A DNA stretch of 64,000 bases from Baylisascaris procyonis (Eukaryota; Nematoda; Chromadorea; Rhabditida; Ascarididae), in the NCBI GenBank assembly GCA_037389465.1, contig JAZARR010000152.1, forward strand, positions 1,306,001 to 1,370,000. The letters run 5' to 3'. The notes under the pieces were generated by a model. That model saw only the letters and a program-made list of their open reading frames with translations. It did no database searches and was not told the DNA's origin. The translations under genes and the position numbers were made by a program. Position 1 is the first letter of the stretch; each line of letters opens with the position of its first letter. Of the stretch, positions 26,801 to 39,900 are shown piece by piece.

Positions 26801-29800
26801 CACAGAGTGCTATCTCCTCCTCACAAACGTTCGACCAAAATTCAATGCCTTGTAGAGCGACATCATCGATTTGCATCTTCATTGCATCCAACGTTATCTT
26901 AAACACATATCCCATCCTCATATTTCAATTCAAACACAAACCTTAATGCAATAATACAAAATACCATCGCAAACCTCAATAATGCTACATCGATCTAACT
27001 GCTTCAGGCTCACCCACACCTAGCAAAGATTAAAATTAAATGTCCTAAACGTTACTTACGAAAAAATCCCCAAAGACAAATTCGATATGTTAAATCACAT
27101 TGCGTTCAAAGCAGTACAATAATGATATGCCTCAGTGAAAGTTGTAAAAAGTTGATATTATTGCCGATCAATACCGAATACTCATGTCACCTATATATTT
27201 CGGCATAACATACAACATGCTGAAAGATGCAATACAAACCTTGTCATACAATATGAAAAATCTACCTGTTAAACCATTTCATACCAAAAACATCAATTCA
27301 ATTCAAGTTTATAGGTACTATGATCTACGAATACTAAATGATCTACAAATACTAAATGATCTAAAGGAAACAGAACGAGTATGCCAAAAAAATTTGGAAA
27401 ACATACAGGAAAGAGCGCCGGTGACATATATTGTTCCATGAATTGATAGTACAGCGACATAATCCTGACGAGACACTGCATCGCCACTACTTTCACAGGT
27501 GTTTCTGGACATTGTGACGCTTCGCATACAACTTGCATTATTATATGCCGTTCGTTCTGCAAATATATTTCATACATCCTACACGACAATTGGTTTACTT
27601 TACTAAAAAAGAATACCAGGACCCCCCCTAATCCCCTCATATCCCCAACGAAGATCGAATATGGAATATACCTCATTGCCGAAATTGTTCTTAGTGAACT
27701 CTAACGAGTTGAGCATCGCATTCGCCGCAGCAAGCCTCACATGATTCGATGATTCTTCTTTGCGAAGTCCATGCACAATTGCTGTAAGAATTTCGTTTGC
27801 CCTTCCTTCTAACGTCGATGCGTTTATATCCTGACAGATATAACCCAATGCCTGAAAGTGTATAAAGCTCATCGTTAAACTCCTTCTACCCATATAAGCA
27901 ATCCAAATACCAAGCCCAATAAACATTTTACCCAAATAAGCAATTTACCCAACCCAAATAAGCAACCCAACTTCCCCGTATATCCAATAACACTCGTTAG
28001 AACAAAAGTTTAATGGAATTTTTGGGTTATTAAACCTCTGCTTTACATAGCTTGCCAATTCTTAAAGAGGCGTTTGTTCTAACATATGGCAAGGTGCTTG
28101 TAATAACTCCCATTCCTTTAGAAATGTGGGTGTACAAAAGAAAAAAGATAATAATTACAATTTTAAGGAAACTTTTCAGTAAAAACCTATTTTTCCTCCC
28201 CCTCCCTCCTTTTGCACACCAAATATTTTATTCCTACAGCTATTTCCTTTTTAAACTCAATCGAAAGCTGCATTCCCAAGTTTCCAGAACTTATGAAGTA
28301 AAAAAAAAAGAAGCGGAACGAGCCAATCTGCCCTCTTCTCCTTCCCACCATTGCGGCATAAACGAATATAAAAGATGGACGACAAAAAAGAGAAGGAAAA
28401 TAGCCATTAAGAGAAATGATATATTAACATACCTCTAAGCAAGACTCTTTCAGCATTTCCGTGTTTGTAGCCGTTATATTGTGCTGAAGCCATGTGATTA
28501 CTTCCGGCCATTGCTGAAAAAAAAAAAGACCCGAGTCGGCTCGAATTCGATAAGTTAAATTAACTACTATTATATCGCTTTCCTTCGAATATAAGAACGC
28601 CAGATAATTCATCTCTGTTTCAAAATTCAACCAAAAAAGTATCAAGATCCAAGTAAACGACCGATAAGATACCATCAATTTACATACACATATATAAAGA
28701 TTCCATCAAAAACATGATCAGTTATAAATATTGAAAAAAAGAAACAAAATAAAATAAAATAAAATAAAATAAAATAAAATAAAATAAAATAAAAGCCAAA
28801 CCTATAAACCGCAAATTCTATTTCAAAAGATTACCTAATATTTCTCGCTCATGAGTATGATGCATTCTTCACCACAATACAACACAATCAGCTAGCAAGC
28901 AATAGAATCGCGATTAACCCCCCCCCCCCTCATCTCCACTGGAAATTTTTGGATCCAAATGAGATCCTTTTTGAAAGAACATAAAATATTTTGAAGGAAT
29001 CTAATCATATTTTTGCTGGAAAATATTCCCTTAAATTAAGAAAAATTTCTTAACAATATGAAGTAAGTTGGGAAAAATTAACGAAAAAATTTCTAACCTG
29101 AGAGGGTATCTCGGCGCATGCGATAGCAGCAACGCATTGTGCAGCAATTGAGGGCCGAAATGCTTCTGTGCCAAGTGTATGCAGCACATTCTGCTTCACG
29201 AAATGACGCACATTCTCTGGTAGCGCTAACCACCTAAACCATTCACCTTTTATACTGATCTCAACTAGAGATCACAGTTCTACACAATCAATGCTATCTT
29301 AAATATACTTATCAATAATTCAACACTGAAAGCATCACAGTGCTATTAATATAAACTCTAAATTATTGTAAAAATTACTGCGATGTGGGCGGTAATAGAA
29401 CTTAAAGATATCCAATCCTCTGACAACCAACAATAAGTTCAAGAAAGAATACAGCACCCGTAACCCACACAATTGGACCATTCTATTCAGGATTATACCC
29501 TACTTAAGGTTATTTGATGCACCAATAACCAAACAACTAATTGAATAGGAGGAATTCGTCAAAGTCTCATTAAATAAGAAATTACAATTATACCTAAAAA
29601 GTTAGTTAAGGACAACTCTATCAGTCGAATACACAAATAACCGCAGAGATGAGAAAATGTATAAACACAGGGATGAATAATAACGTTTACTATGTACGTA
29701 TTTGTTGAGCACTTTCCGCATGCTAATTTAAATGAATAGAATCGAGGTAAACCAATGATAATAATAAGTTGAAACCTGCGCAGGTATTCGGTTTTGGTAG

Positions 29801-31470
29801 CTTCCTCCTTAGCGACGAGAACATTTTTCAATTGTAAGCCGGCTGCCTGTCGAACGAAATTTGTGCATCCCGTATTCGAGAGAACTGATGATAATTGCTT
29901 TATAAATTCCGGCTGCAAAATAATTGCTTTATAAATTCCGGCTGCAAAATAATTGCTTTATAAATTCCGGCTGCAAAATAATTGCTTTATAAATTCCGGC
30001 TGCAAAATAATTGCTTTATAAATTCCGGCTGCAAAATAATTGCTTTATAAATTCCGGCTGCAAAATTCACATCTATATCAGCAAATCCATAAGTAGAATT
30101 CCGAATAAAGATATGAGTGCGGAGGTGATAGTGGAACAAAGTATTGGAAAGATAAGTAAGTGAGGGGAATTTTCTCAGCAAAAAAAAAAAAACAAAAACA
30201 AAAACAAATCAAATAAACTGGCAAATGTAGGTAAATTGTAATTTAAAAACTAAACTAAACAAGGGAGGCAAGGTCATCATTGAAAACACCATTGAAATAA
30301 GAAAGTAATGAAACAAATTTAGGAATATCAAAAAATTTCCTTACACGAAAACCCTAAAACCTTCCCAACTAATCCCTCAAATTCAACTGACAGTGGCAGA
30401 TTTTATTTTATTTATAGAATATCCTTAACCATTTATAACAATACTAAGGCTCCAAACACGGATCACTAATAAAACATAAGATTATCAAACCTAATTTTGC
30501 CCAATCATGTGCAAAAATTTCCCCATAATCAATTAATTACCTCTGAAGAACTTCAATTATTTTTCTACTCACAAATCCATTGGTTATATGCAAATTCGGA
30601 CGCTCTTTTGCTATTCTCTCACTTTATTCAAAGCAATTTAATTCGCAACAATAATTATAAACTTACAAAGTTTGTAATACAAGCTTGTTTCAAATAATCG
30701 AGAGCCAACCGTTGATCGTTAGGATCTGCAACAAAAGAAATCCTCAATAAATCCACATATCGATATAAATATGGTTTGGATTGCCAATCAATGACCTATT
30801 GTCATAAATAATAGCTCTAATACCATCAAATTAAGCAATTCAACGCTTGTACTACTAAAATTTTACTTCTTAGTAACTCAAGCATCGACAAGTATTACCG
30901 ACAGCGATCCCTTTCTTTCCTTAATTTCAATAGTATAATTCGAAGACCAAAACTAAATTCGGCTACGACGATACGAAGTGCTTAAAGCATTTCCCACCTT
31001 GGGCAATCGGACACTTCCCCCCCCCTCCTCTCCGAAATTCGCCAAGATTTCTATACGAACGACTGAAGAATATAGATTTTCGGAAGCCATTATTCAATTA
31101 AATTCGCATAGCATTCCAAAATAGCGAGTGACTAAAACCTTAAGATCCCATACTAAGCGCCTCTAGGATCAATTCTGCAAACATTCCATTGAATCAGTTA
31201 TTAGAAAAATGAAAAAAAAAACTGCAAAATTTTCCATCTCTAAATATTTGATATAAAAACTAAAAACTTTTGCCAGCTCAGGATATGATAGCAAGCGAAT
31301 TGCTGCATTAGAACATAGGTATAACTCTTCAAAGATAAAAAATATAATGTACTTTGAATAAAAAATAGATAAAAAATAAAATAGAAAAAAGATTTTAAAA
31401 AATAGATACAAACGAACGTACTTTGAGAAGCGGTTTTCTCCAATACTTGCAATAATTCGGGTTGAGCCAT
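15894..31470 (-). CDS. imb-1: Importin subunit beta-1 (karyopherin beta 1), 19 exons, complete
   Basis: Nuclear import receptor: binds importin-alpha (IBB domain), FG nucleoporins and RanGTP, and carries cargo through nuclear pores. Exons (minus): 31470-31422, 30725-30667, 29912-29776, 29233-29098, 28513-28433, 27851-27672, 27556-27407, 26897-26735, 26381-26189, 25279-25159, 24103-23951, 23549-23413, 23019-22845, 22470-22343, 21627-21560, 21221-21031, 20032-19883, 16983-16779 (start may be 16986), 16057-15894. All phases agree and the sum is 879 aa plus stop; human KPNB1 is 876 aa. Segments recognised in family order include [85 protein letters not shown] and the C-terminal [20 protein letters not shown]. 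The acidic HEAT-loop DDDDDW (exon 9) is intact. The start codon lies 4 nt after a TTTGCAG acceptor, suggesting trans-splicing. The exon 3 acceptor lies in a 29-bp tandem array. Confidence 0.97.
28745..28794. repeat. (AAAAT)n microsatellite
   Basis: About ten pentanucleotide units in importin-beta intron 4. Confidence 0.95.
29893..30066 (-). repeat. Six 29-bp tandem copies spanning a splice acceptor
   Basis: Six identical 29-bp units (174 bp). Read on the minus strand, each is ATTTTGCAG followed by CCGGAATTTATAAAGCAATT, that is, the last 9 bases of importin-beta intron 2 and the first 20 bases of exon 3. The copy nearest the gene body (29893-29921) continues into real exon 3; the other five lie upstream in the intron. 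Acceptor positions are therefore repeated every 29 bp. Confidence 0.95.
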
Positions 31471-31481
31471 CCCGCTGCAAA
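31471..31481 (-). promoter_or_regulatory. Putative spliced-leader acceptor of importin-beta
   Basis: The minus strand reads TTGTTTGCAG, then CGGG, then the ATG. TTTGCAG is an excellent nematode 3' splice site, and a 4-nt leader is typical of trans-spliced mRNAs. A non-coding upstream exon joined in cis is the alternative. Confidence 0.5.
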
Positions 31482-34400
31482 CAATATTAATTACTACGAA
31501 ATTATTCATTGCGCACACCTATACAATCTGCGAGGCTTTCAAATAAAAAGTAACGCCAGTGATCGTGATAAAAGTAAATCCATCGCTTACTTGGTGTTTT
31601 CAGGATTTTTATGCATTGATTTCCGGGCATGGAACAAGAAGGATCAGATTTTCAAACGGCTACCCAAGTACCATGCTAGAAAAAAAGAGACCGAAAAAAC
31701 CTCTTTCTGGAAACCTCCTTCTGGCTTCGAGAAATTTATCTTGTTTCTTCGTAGCAATAAGCGAAAATAATTTCCTGCCAAGACAATCCAATTTAGTGGA
31801 AAAACAGATCGCCGTATCCCCCCCCCCCTTTTCTCCCGGTACAGAGACAAACATTTATTGAACATCCAGTCTCTGCGTATCGAAAAATACATCCCTTTTT
31901 CTTCCCACCCTCACCCTGGTCTTTCCCTTTTTTCTACACCACTTTTTTAGCGGTTGATGTGTTGCCTTAAAACAATTGGCACGGATGGGGGGGGGGGGGG
32001 GGGGAGAGGGAGGGTAAGCTTATCACTGAGTGATAACTTACAACGTGTACGAGTCGATAGGGTGATAAGATATGATAACAAGTGATTAATTAGGAAACAT
32101 CTATAGAAGCGTTCGGAAGTTAATTAAAAATAAATAGGCGTTTCTTTCCTCATTTCTATAAAATCCCACATGAATAATTCCGGTTAAATTTAAGAATTAT
32201 TTAGAGAATTTTCAGTAAAAAAAAAGTAACTAAATGAAAAATTTAATGTTGATAAACTCTTGTTGATCATATTTCTTGCCGTATAATCAAAACTTGAGCA
32301 AAAACCAAACTTAGAAATAATAAATGCACATTTATAAGGATCGATAAATGAAGCTTTTCGATTAAAATACCTCTAATTTGACCTGCCTGTGCTCATAAAT
32401 TTCTGTTGAATTTATTCGCTAGTTGCTTGGAGGTCATTTTTCTTAAGCCCTTAAATTTATGATTAACACTCCCTCTCTCCTCTCCTGTCTCCCTCGCCCA
32501 CATACTTCAGCTGTCATCAGGAGCAGGTTTTACAGTATCATCAATAAATGTACTGTATCATCTACCATATCGCCAATATCCTTTCCCCTTCCCCCCGATC
32601 GTCCTCAACCCATCCCCCCTGTCACAATTCTTTATTTTTGCGTTCGGTTTGTTAGAATTACCCGCCACGCTATTATCGTAAATAGCCGTCTTGACTTAAT
32701 CATAAACAGCATGCCTAAACTTAACGACGATTATTCAACGATATATTAATATAAAACGTTTATTACTACAACAATAACCAACTTTTATATTGCAGAGGGG
32801 TGGAAGGGGGGGGGGGAGAATGCCTCAAAAAACATAAAATCCGTCCTGAAAAAAGACTTGATGGGCCATAAAATACGACAAATAAAACATTAATAAAACA
32901 AACTATTCAGATCGCTATATATACTAAGCTAGCATAGAGTTTTTTTTTCATTTTATAAAATATCGCATCAAATAACATACCAAACAACAAACATAGTAAA
33001 ACCTAAAAATCATCGGTAAAATATAAGATGAAAATGGAAAACGATAAATAAACGACCATTTCATGAAGAGATTCGCGAAAACGATAGGAGAGAGAGAAAA
33101 GTAAAAACAATATTATATAAAAATAAATCCTAAATACTTCCGCCGATCATTTCCTTATTCCTTTATCCATCCTCCCATCGCTACCATCATATCGGCTAAC
33201 ATAAACAGTTACTACGAGAATCTATGACATTAAAGACCAATTTTCATGCAACAATTAACAGTTTTGATGACAATTCTATTAGTTTTAATTTTTGAATTTG
33301 CCCCAAGCTCTATATTTCTTTAGATACCAAAGAGCTAATCTTATCGCCTTAAGCAAAGGTTTAATCAAACATTATGCCAACTTTATTAAATCGTTTTACC
33401 TTTACGCTTTTTTTTATACGATATGCAAAATAAATTTTAAACTTAAAACCTAATACCAATCTGCCAATGATTTCCCTACTCAATGATATAAACAAAAAAC
33501 ACGAGTACAAACGAACAATCTACTACGAACTCTTATACTCCCAACCCCAATCCCCCCTCTCCCCTTACCCCTCCCCTCTCCCCTTAAAATTCGAAAATCA
33601 TCAACAACAAGCAAACCATCCATCAACGCCATCACAATATCTCATCGTACTAATTCAAGGCAAAGAGGCGCCAATTCGATCGAAAGCCCGAGGACGTTAC
33701 GCCAAAATTTTTTGTAACACTCGTAGTTTGAGACAGCGAATCCAACGCAAATGTTACAATTTTTTCGCACTCTCTCAACATGTGAATTTTTGAAATCTTT
33801 TCAAAACTATCGTCCTCAACTATGATCGCAATACCGTATCATTTGAATTAGGCACCCATCGCCTTAGAGGTTTAATATTCGAATGCAACAATTTATAGTC
33901 GATTTCCCGCCGTTTGAATTAGGACAGATGGATTTTTTGATATTATTTCTAAAAAATTTTAAATAGTTTTCAACGTTAAAATTTAAATATTCTTCTTTGG
34001 CTGCATTCCAAATCCACTAATTATATTAAATAATTGTCGTCGCATTGGAGCACATTGAAATCTCAAACCATTGTTCAGGGATTAATTTCGAATATTATTT
34101 GAAAAGTCGAATTACAAAGTCAGCACAAATGACCGCCGAATATAGTCTAGCTTTTTTTAATGAGGCGAAAGCAAGGGATGTTAAACTGGTTGGCGCAATT
34201 TGCGCTTTTTGTGACTCACTTCACTCAAATACCCGAATATTCGTTGCAAAAAAAAAAAGTTCAAAAAACAACTAAATAATACCTAGTGGCGTGCTTTCTT
34301 ACATCAACGACCGCTTATACTGACCGATTGCACAATAAAACTTACACAACGTTTCATACCATATTAAAGTGTCCATAACCCCCCCCCCCCACCCCCTCCC

Positions 34401-35105
34401 ATTTTGGCCTATCTAAGTGAATAAAAGCAGGGCTGCCCCATAGGTCGTAGATTATGTTTATCACATATATTTCATGACCAAATTCCCCTATTTTGCATTG
34501 GTCCACAAGTCGAAAGTAATATAATAGCTCAAAAATGTTGGTTTCATCAACTCCATACCAAAAACCTTCAAAAATAAAAAAAAGAAAATGAAATGTAGAT
34601 TTGATTGATGATCATGCAAATCCGCTTGCTTCAATTTAAAAAATTTATTTCGATTTCATATATCCAATTCAAAACAATAAATTTGTCGAGTTGCCCAACG
34701 GGAAGGGAAAGAAAAGATTTTCACCACTCAAGTTCCCGGGTGCGCATCTCGCAATTGCACATCGGAAGTTGGCCAATACAGTTGAATGCCTAGAAACTAG
34801 CATCCGAATGTTGCATATGTTACCTTTATATATAGGCAAAATATTCCCAATTTCCCGAACATTAACCCAAAAAAACGCTGATTTTTGCTTATATAATAAT
34901 AATAATAAAAATAATAGTCTTTATTCGTATAATAAAGAAGGCATAGAATTACATCTACAGTGGAATTATAACCTTTGGAATTATATAACTTTTGAATATT
35001 TCCGGTGCTAGATTCAGATTTACACTACCCAAGTGCTGAGATAATACAACCACATTTCTTCAGGTATCGAATAGCACACTACATCCATGCTCGTATGCTA
35101 AAACA

Positions 35106-35163
35106 CATGTCTAGAAATAGAGCTGCAGTAGGAACCCATGTCTGGAAATAGAGCTGCAATAGA
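35106..35163. repeat. 31-bp direct duplication
   Basis: The string catgtct-g-aaatagagctgca is repeated with starts at 35106 and 35137, with few mismatches. Confidence 0.85.
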
Positions 35164-35378
35164 AAACTTTCATTTTGTTGGCTCTCACGACAGCGCAATT
35201 CGCATGCACATTTTTGAAACTTTCGTCTAACGATAACGAAAAGCAAACTTTGCAGCTAAAAATCACTTCAATAATTTAGCCGCATGAGTTGTATTTCCAC
35301 AACCATTTCCGGCGTTTTGAGGGTGCCTTATATGGCAGAAAAAACCGGAAACTAAACAATAAGGTAATGGGATCTAGT

Positions 35379-35434
35379 CATTGCTAATTTCAAATATGTA
35401 AATTTTCATTGCTAATTTCAAATACGCAAATTTT
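35379..35434. repeat. 28-bp direct duplication
   Basis: cattgctaatttcaaata recurs at 35379 and 35407; the two copies differ at two positions. Confidence 0.85.
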
Positions 35435-36929
35435 GCATCCGTTTCATGAAGGTTATTAGTGCTTTTCTTCCGGTATTATTTTCACTATTGTTTGCGAATC
35501 ACTCAAGCTATTATGATTAAAAAAAGAAAAAAATTTTTTATACAGCTTTAAGTGAGATAGTTATCTGGTTTTTTCTGTATAAATTAGATAGATCTACACT
35601 TAATTTTAAATCTATCATAAATCCTTCAAAATAAGTTTTTATTCATGAGAAATGAATAAAACCTGAGATCTTATAACTCCAAAAAAAAAAATTACAAATA
35701 ATTTTATATAACAAATTAAAATATCTTATTCAAATGAGTGTTGGCTACAAAATGGCATAAATACAGGTAATAAAACAAGGTGAATTATTTCCCAACAGGT
35801 ATACTTTTACTGGGGCTTTTTTGAAATTTTTGAAAGCTTTGAATAAAAAAGATTACCATAGGGGAGCAAGAGCTAAAAGACCCATCTCCCCCATCCGCTC
35901 CCAGCTTTACCTCTAAACGAATTTCAAAGATTTTTTTCGCCAATAAAAAAATGAATCGCCCATGTTGGTCAAATTTCACTATTTTCATTATCATCGAAAC
36001 AGATTATTTAAGAAAAATAAAAAAAAAAATAAAATAAAATAAAATATGCTTACATTTACTGCTTCCACGAAAAAAATTCTTTTATTAACATTCATAAATA
36101 AAAGGAAAAGAAAACGTTTCAACTATAACTGCATCGGATGAAATTTTTCAAAAATTACATTTTAAATTCAGAAAAAAAAACTTGAAATTTTACAATAATC
36201 TTCTCGGTTAAAAAAAAGCATTTTTATGAGGCAAATTGGAAAAGGAGCAGTAAAAAATATTGAAATTTGCATATTATTATTAATAATTCTATAGTTCCAT
36301 TTTAAGTAGATATTCGATCACCTCTCATTGTTGGTTTGTGGTTTGTTCAAGTGCGGTGGCCCTACTCTTCTCGAAGGCCATCTCCTATTTGCGCTCTCAT
36401 TCGTTGTAAGTGCTATTTTACTGTCTGTTTGTCTGTTTATCTAGAGATTTCAAATTGCTAATTGCAAAATCCATATTGATGGAATTCGATCGATATAATT
36501 TGCGATGCCCTAAAATTTCATTTAGTGCTTTAATTATTTGAAATATTAAAATTTATTAAAATTTAAGTTTACATTAAAAATTCAAAGTCAATTTTTCTTA
36601 TTATAAATTCAAAACGGAAAACACACTTCATCAAATATATTGTCGGTATTTTTTGTTTGACGTTATTGCAATCAATTTAGCAATTTGCATAAAATGCAAA
36701 AAAAAAATGCAAATGTTTTTTCATTTTCAATTGCAAATATTTCCCATATATTTTTAACTATCCACCTTTTCCTTTTCCTCCAATCTTCTTTCCCAATTCC
36801 CTTCCCTTTCCCATCCTTTTCAGCCCCTTCTTTCTCGTCATCCTTCCAGTTTTTAACCTTAACTATTTTTTAGGGAACTTTTCTTAAACATTACTCGTGA
36901 AAGTAAATATTCATTTATGGGGTGCGAAA

Positions 36930-36936
36930 TTTGCAG
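36930..36936 (+). promoter_or_regulatory. Putative spliced-leader acceptor of the TSP1-like gene
   Basis: TTTGCAG followed by a 63-nt leader before the ATG at 37000. No in-frame start precedes it. It could instead close a 5' UTR intron. Confidence 0.35.
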
Positions 36937-36999
36937 CACGAACGATATTTACGGGAATTGATGCAATAAGGAACATTATTGTAAACAAGTGCCTCACTC

Positions 37000-39900
37000 A
37001 TGAATGTGAATCAACAAACTCCAACTCCTATGGCTAGTTCAGCTCCGACTCCTATGGCTAGTTCGTCTCCAGCTCCTATGGCTAGTTCAACTCCGACCCC
37101 TATGGCTAGTTCAACTCCGACTCCTATGGATAGTTCAGCTGCGACTCCTATGGCTAGTTCAACGCCAACTGCTCCGGGCGGTTTAGCTGAGCCTCCGAAA
37201 GCAGCTATTGATAAAAAAACAGTAACGGATAAGCCGGATGTTGGTGCAGGCCATTTAACGGATCAGGTCAGTAAACATTTTTATACTTTTAAAAATAATA
37301 TTTAGTAGGTGATATTGATATTTAAAAAAACATTTCGTTTGAAACGCTCGAATAGTTTCTGAATATTTTCTAAGCCTTACTTTCGTTGAGGTTATCTTTC
37401 AGCCAAAAAAGGATGTCTCATTTTATACTTAACTTATGGAACTTGACCCAAATTTATGGAACTTGGCCCAAATCTATGGAACTTGGCCGAAATTTGTGGA
37501 ACTTGACCCAAATTTATGGAACTTGGCCCAAATCTATGGAACTTGGCCGAAATTTGTGGAACTTGGCCCAAATTTATGGAACTTGACCCAAATTTATGGA
37601 ACTTGGCCCAAATTTATGGAACTTGGCCCAAATTTATGGAACTTGGCCCAAATTTATGGAACTTGGCCGAAATTTATGGAACTTGGCCCAAATTTATGGA
37701 ACTTGGCCCAAATTTATGGAACTTGGCCCAAATTTATGGAACTTGGCCCAAATTTATGGAAGTCGGCCCAAATTTATGGAACTTGGCCCAAATTTATGGA
37801 ACTTGGCCCAAATTTATGGAACTCGGCCCAAATTTATGGAACTTGGCCCAGGTTTATGGAACTTGGCCCAGGTTTATGGAACTTGGCCCAGGTTTATGGA
37901 ACTTGGCCCAGGTTTATGGAACTTGGCCCAAATTTATGGAACTTGACCCGAACTTACGGAGCTTGACCCACAATGGGCAGGTATTTCCTTATGGGATCAG
38001 ACAGTGATAATCTTCCTTTTACCTTCATAAAAGTTTCATTTTCTGAAAGCATTTTACAATAAAATAAGGCAAAAATTTCACTAGAAATTATTAATAAAGA
38101 TAATTTAATAAAATAAATTTAGCTTAAAAAAATCAAATTCAATTATTTTTTTTTAGCTATCGGATATGACCGATGACGATGAAATATTTGATAAAGGAAC
38201 TGCAAGAACTTTTTCTCTTTCCACCGCTTATATGGTACATTTTTTTTCATTTATAGAATAAATAATATTCAAATTTATAAATTATTTAATTATCATATGT
38301 TAATTCAATAATTCATAGTTTTTTTTTTCATTTACTTACTATAAATTTAAATTTACAAATAAATTTAAACATTAGAAAAAATTTAGCATATAATTTATAT
38401 GAAATACTTTATTATAAATATTATAAGTAAATATAGTATATAAGAAACGTAATTAAGATAAGATAGTATATAAGATAAAATAAATTTAAGTATTTAAGAA
38501 AATAATATATGCGCAGAAATAAGATGAAATATATTTCTCTATCGTTCTAAATAATTGAGATATGGCGAACGGAATTTTTGAAGTTTTTTTTTTTGCAGCG
38601 GATTCTCATAAAAAATCCTCGTATGAAAATATTCACATTAGTCAATCTTTTTCTTATATTCGTGACTTTTCTACTTTTTTTGGTACTTATATCAGTCGTT
38701 ATCTACTCAATTCTACTCAACAATAAGGTTAGTTGAATAATTAATTTCTTTTTTTTTTTGAATTATATTATTATTTCCCCATAGAAATTTTATTTTATAT
38801 AAAACACATTTTAAATAATTAGGTTTTTAATTTATAGAAGTGATGATATAAGCAAATAAAGAAACCTAAAGAAATGGAGAAAATCGTTTCCCCATTTTTG
38901 ATTTGTTTTAAAGGCTAAAGATTTGCTAAAATTGCATTGCTCATTCTAACGAAAATTGCTTTCATCAATAACGATATATTTCAGTATTTTTGAAATTAAA
39001 TTATTTTCTATCATATATAAAAGGTATCTTTGCAATAACGTTTTCAAATACTAATCGCATAATAATGCCAATAGCCATGAGAAACTGGCGGGAGGGAGTG
39101 GGGTAGGGATCAGGGATCCCTCCCACATTCCTTTATCCCTTCCCTCCCCCACCCCTCTCAATTTGAATCCAAATGGAAAGCAATTTATTAGATATTACTA
39201 TTTTTTGGAATTTTTCTTAACCACTGGAACCAATAGGATATTTAAAGCTTTCATAAATCCAATCAGCTCAAAATTTGCATATTATTTCCCATAATTTCAT
39301 CCCATTATCGCTATACGATCAACGAGATCAATCCAGAAATGATCGATATTAGCATCCACCTCATATAATATATTCTTCAAATGAAATACTTGAAGATTGC
39401 TTATGCAAATCGTCCACGTTCAAATCCATGTTTATATCGTTGGAGTGAATGGAGCGCATGTTCGGCAAGTTGTAATACTGGCAATACGGAACCATATCGT
39501 ATTCGTACCGTTCTACCTAATTCAATTTTATATTCACGTGGTAACTATGCGGAATGTCCAAAAAATATCGAAAATCTCACCGAAAGAATTCCATGCAATC
39601 TCTATTTGTAAGATTTTTCATCATCGCTATTTAAGTGAAATTTTAATTTTTCTACTTTTTTTTTCATAGCGTTTATTTTCTAGTAATATAAAATAAAATT
39701 TAATATTTAAAATATTGGATTCCTGAGAGTTCAAGAAATTTCAGGATTTAATCGAGGATTTAATTATCACGTGAAGAGTTAGTGACTAAAAAATGGATCA
39801 ACTAAATCCAATCGAATAGCACAATTATATCAACTAAAATATTTCTAGAAATTTCCCCTCCTTTCTTTTTGTGCAAATAAAATGCGCAACGCTATGATGA

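Larger units (their letters stand above)
31482..36929. other. Divergent intergenic region between importin-beta and the TSP1-like gene
   Basis: About 5.4 kb separating two divergently transcribed genes. No gene is supported. It contains a 17-bp poly(G) run at about 31987-32003, another G-run near 32805, poly(C) at about 34379-34390, and two small direct duplications (35106-35163 and 35379-35434). A few open frames (for example plus strand 34691-35011) reach about 100 codons but look like chance. Confidence 0.5.

Noticed and set aside
31462..31892. Overlapping open frames on both strands upstream of importin-beta
   Set aside because: Mutually overlapping, lack context, and lie in the probable promoter region of importin-beta.
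34691..35011. 106-aa plus-strand frame beginning MPNGKGKKRF
   Set aside because: No splice or leader signals and no recognisable domain; decays into low-complexity Asn/Lys/Tyr.
37436..38007. Long plus-strand ORFs (up to 176 aa) with a WNLAQIYG cycle
   Set aside because: Produced by the 20-bp minisatellite in all three frames; the array is intronic between well-supported exons.
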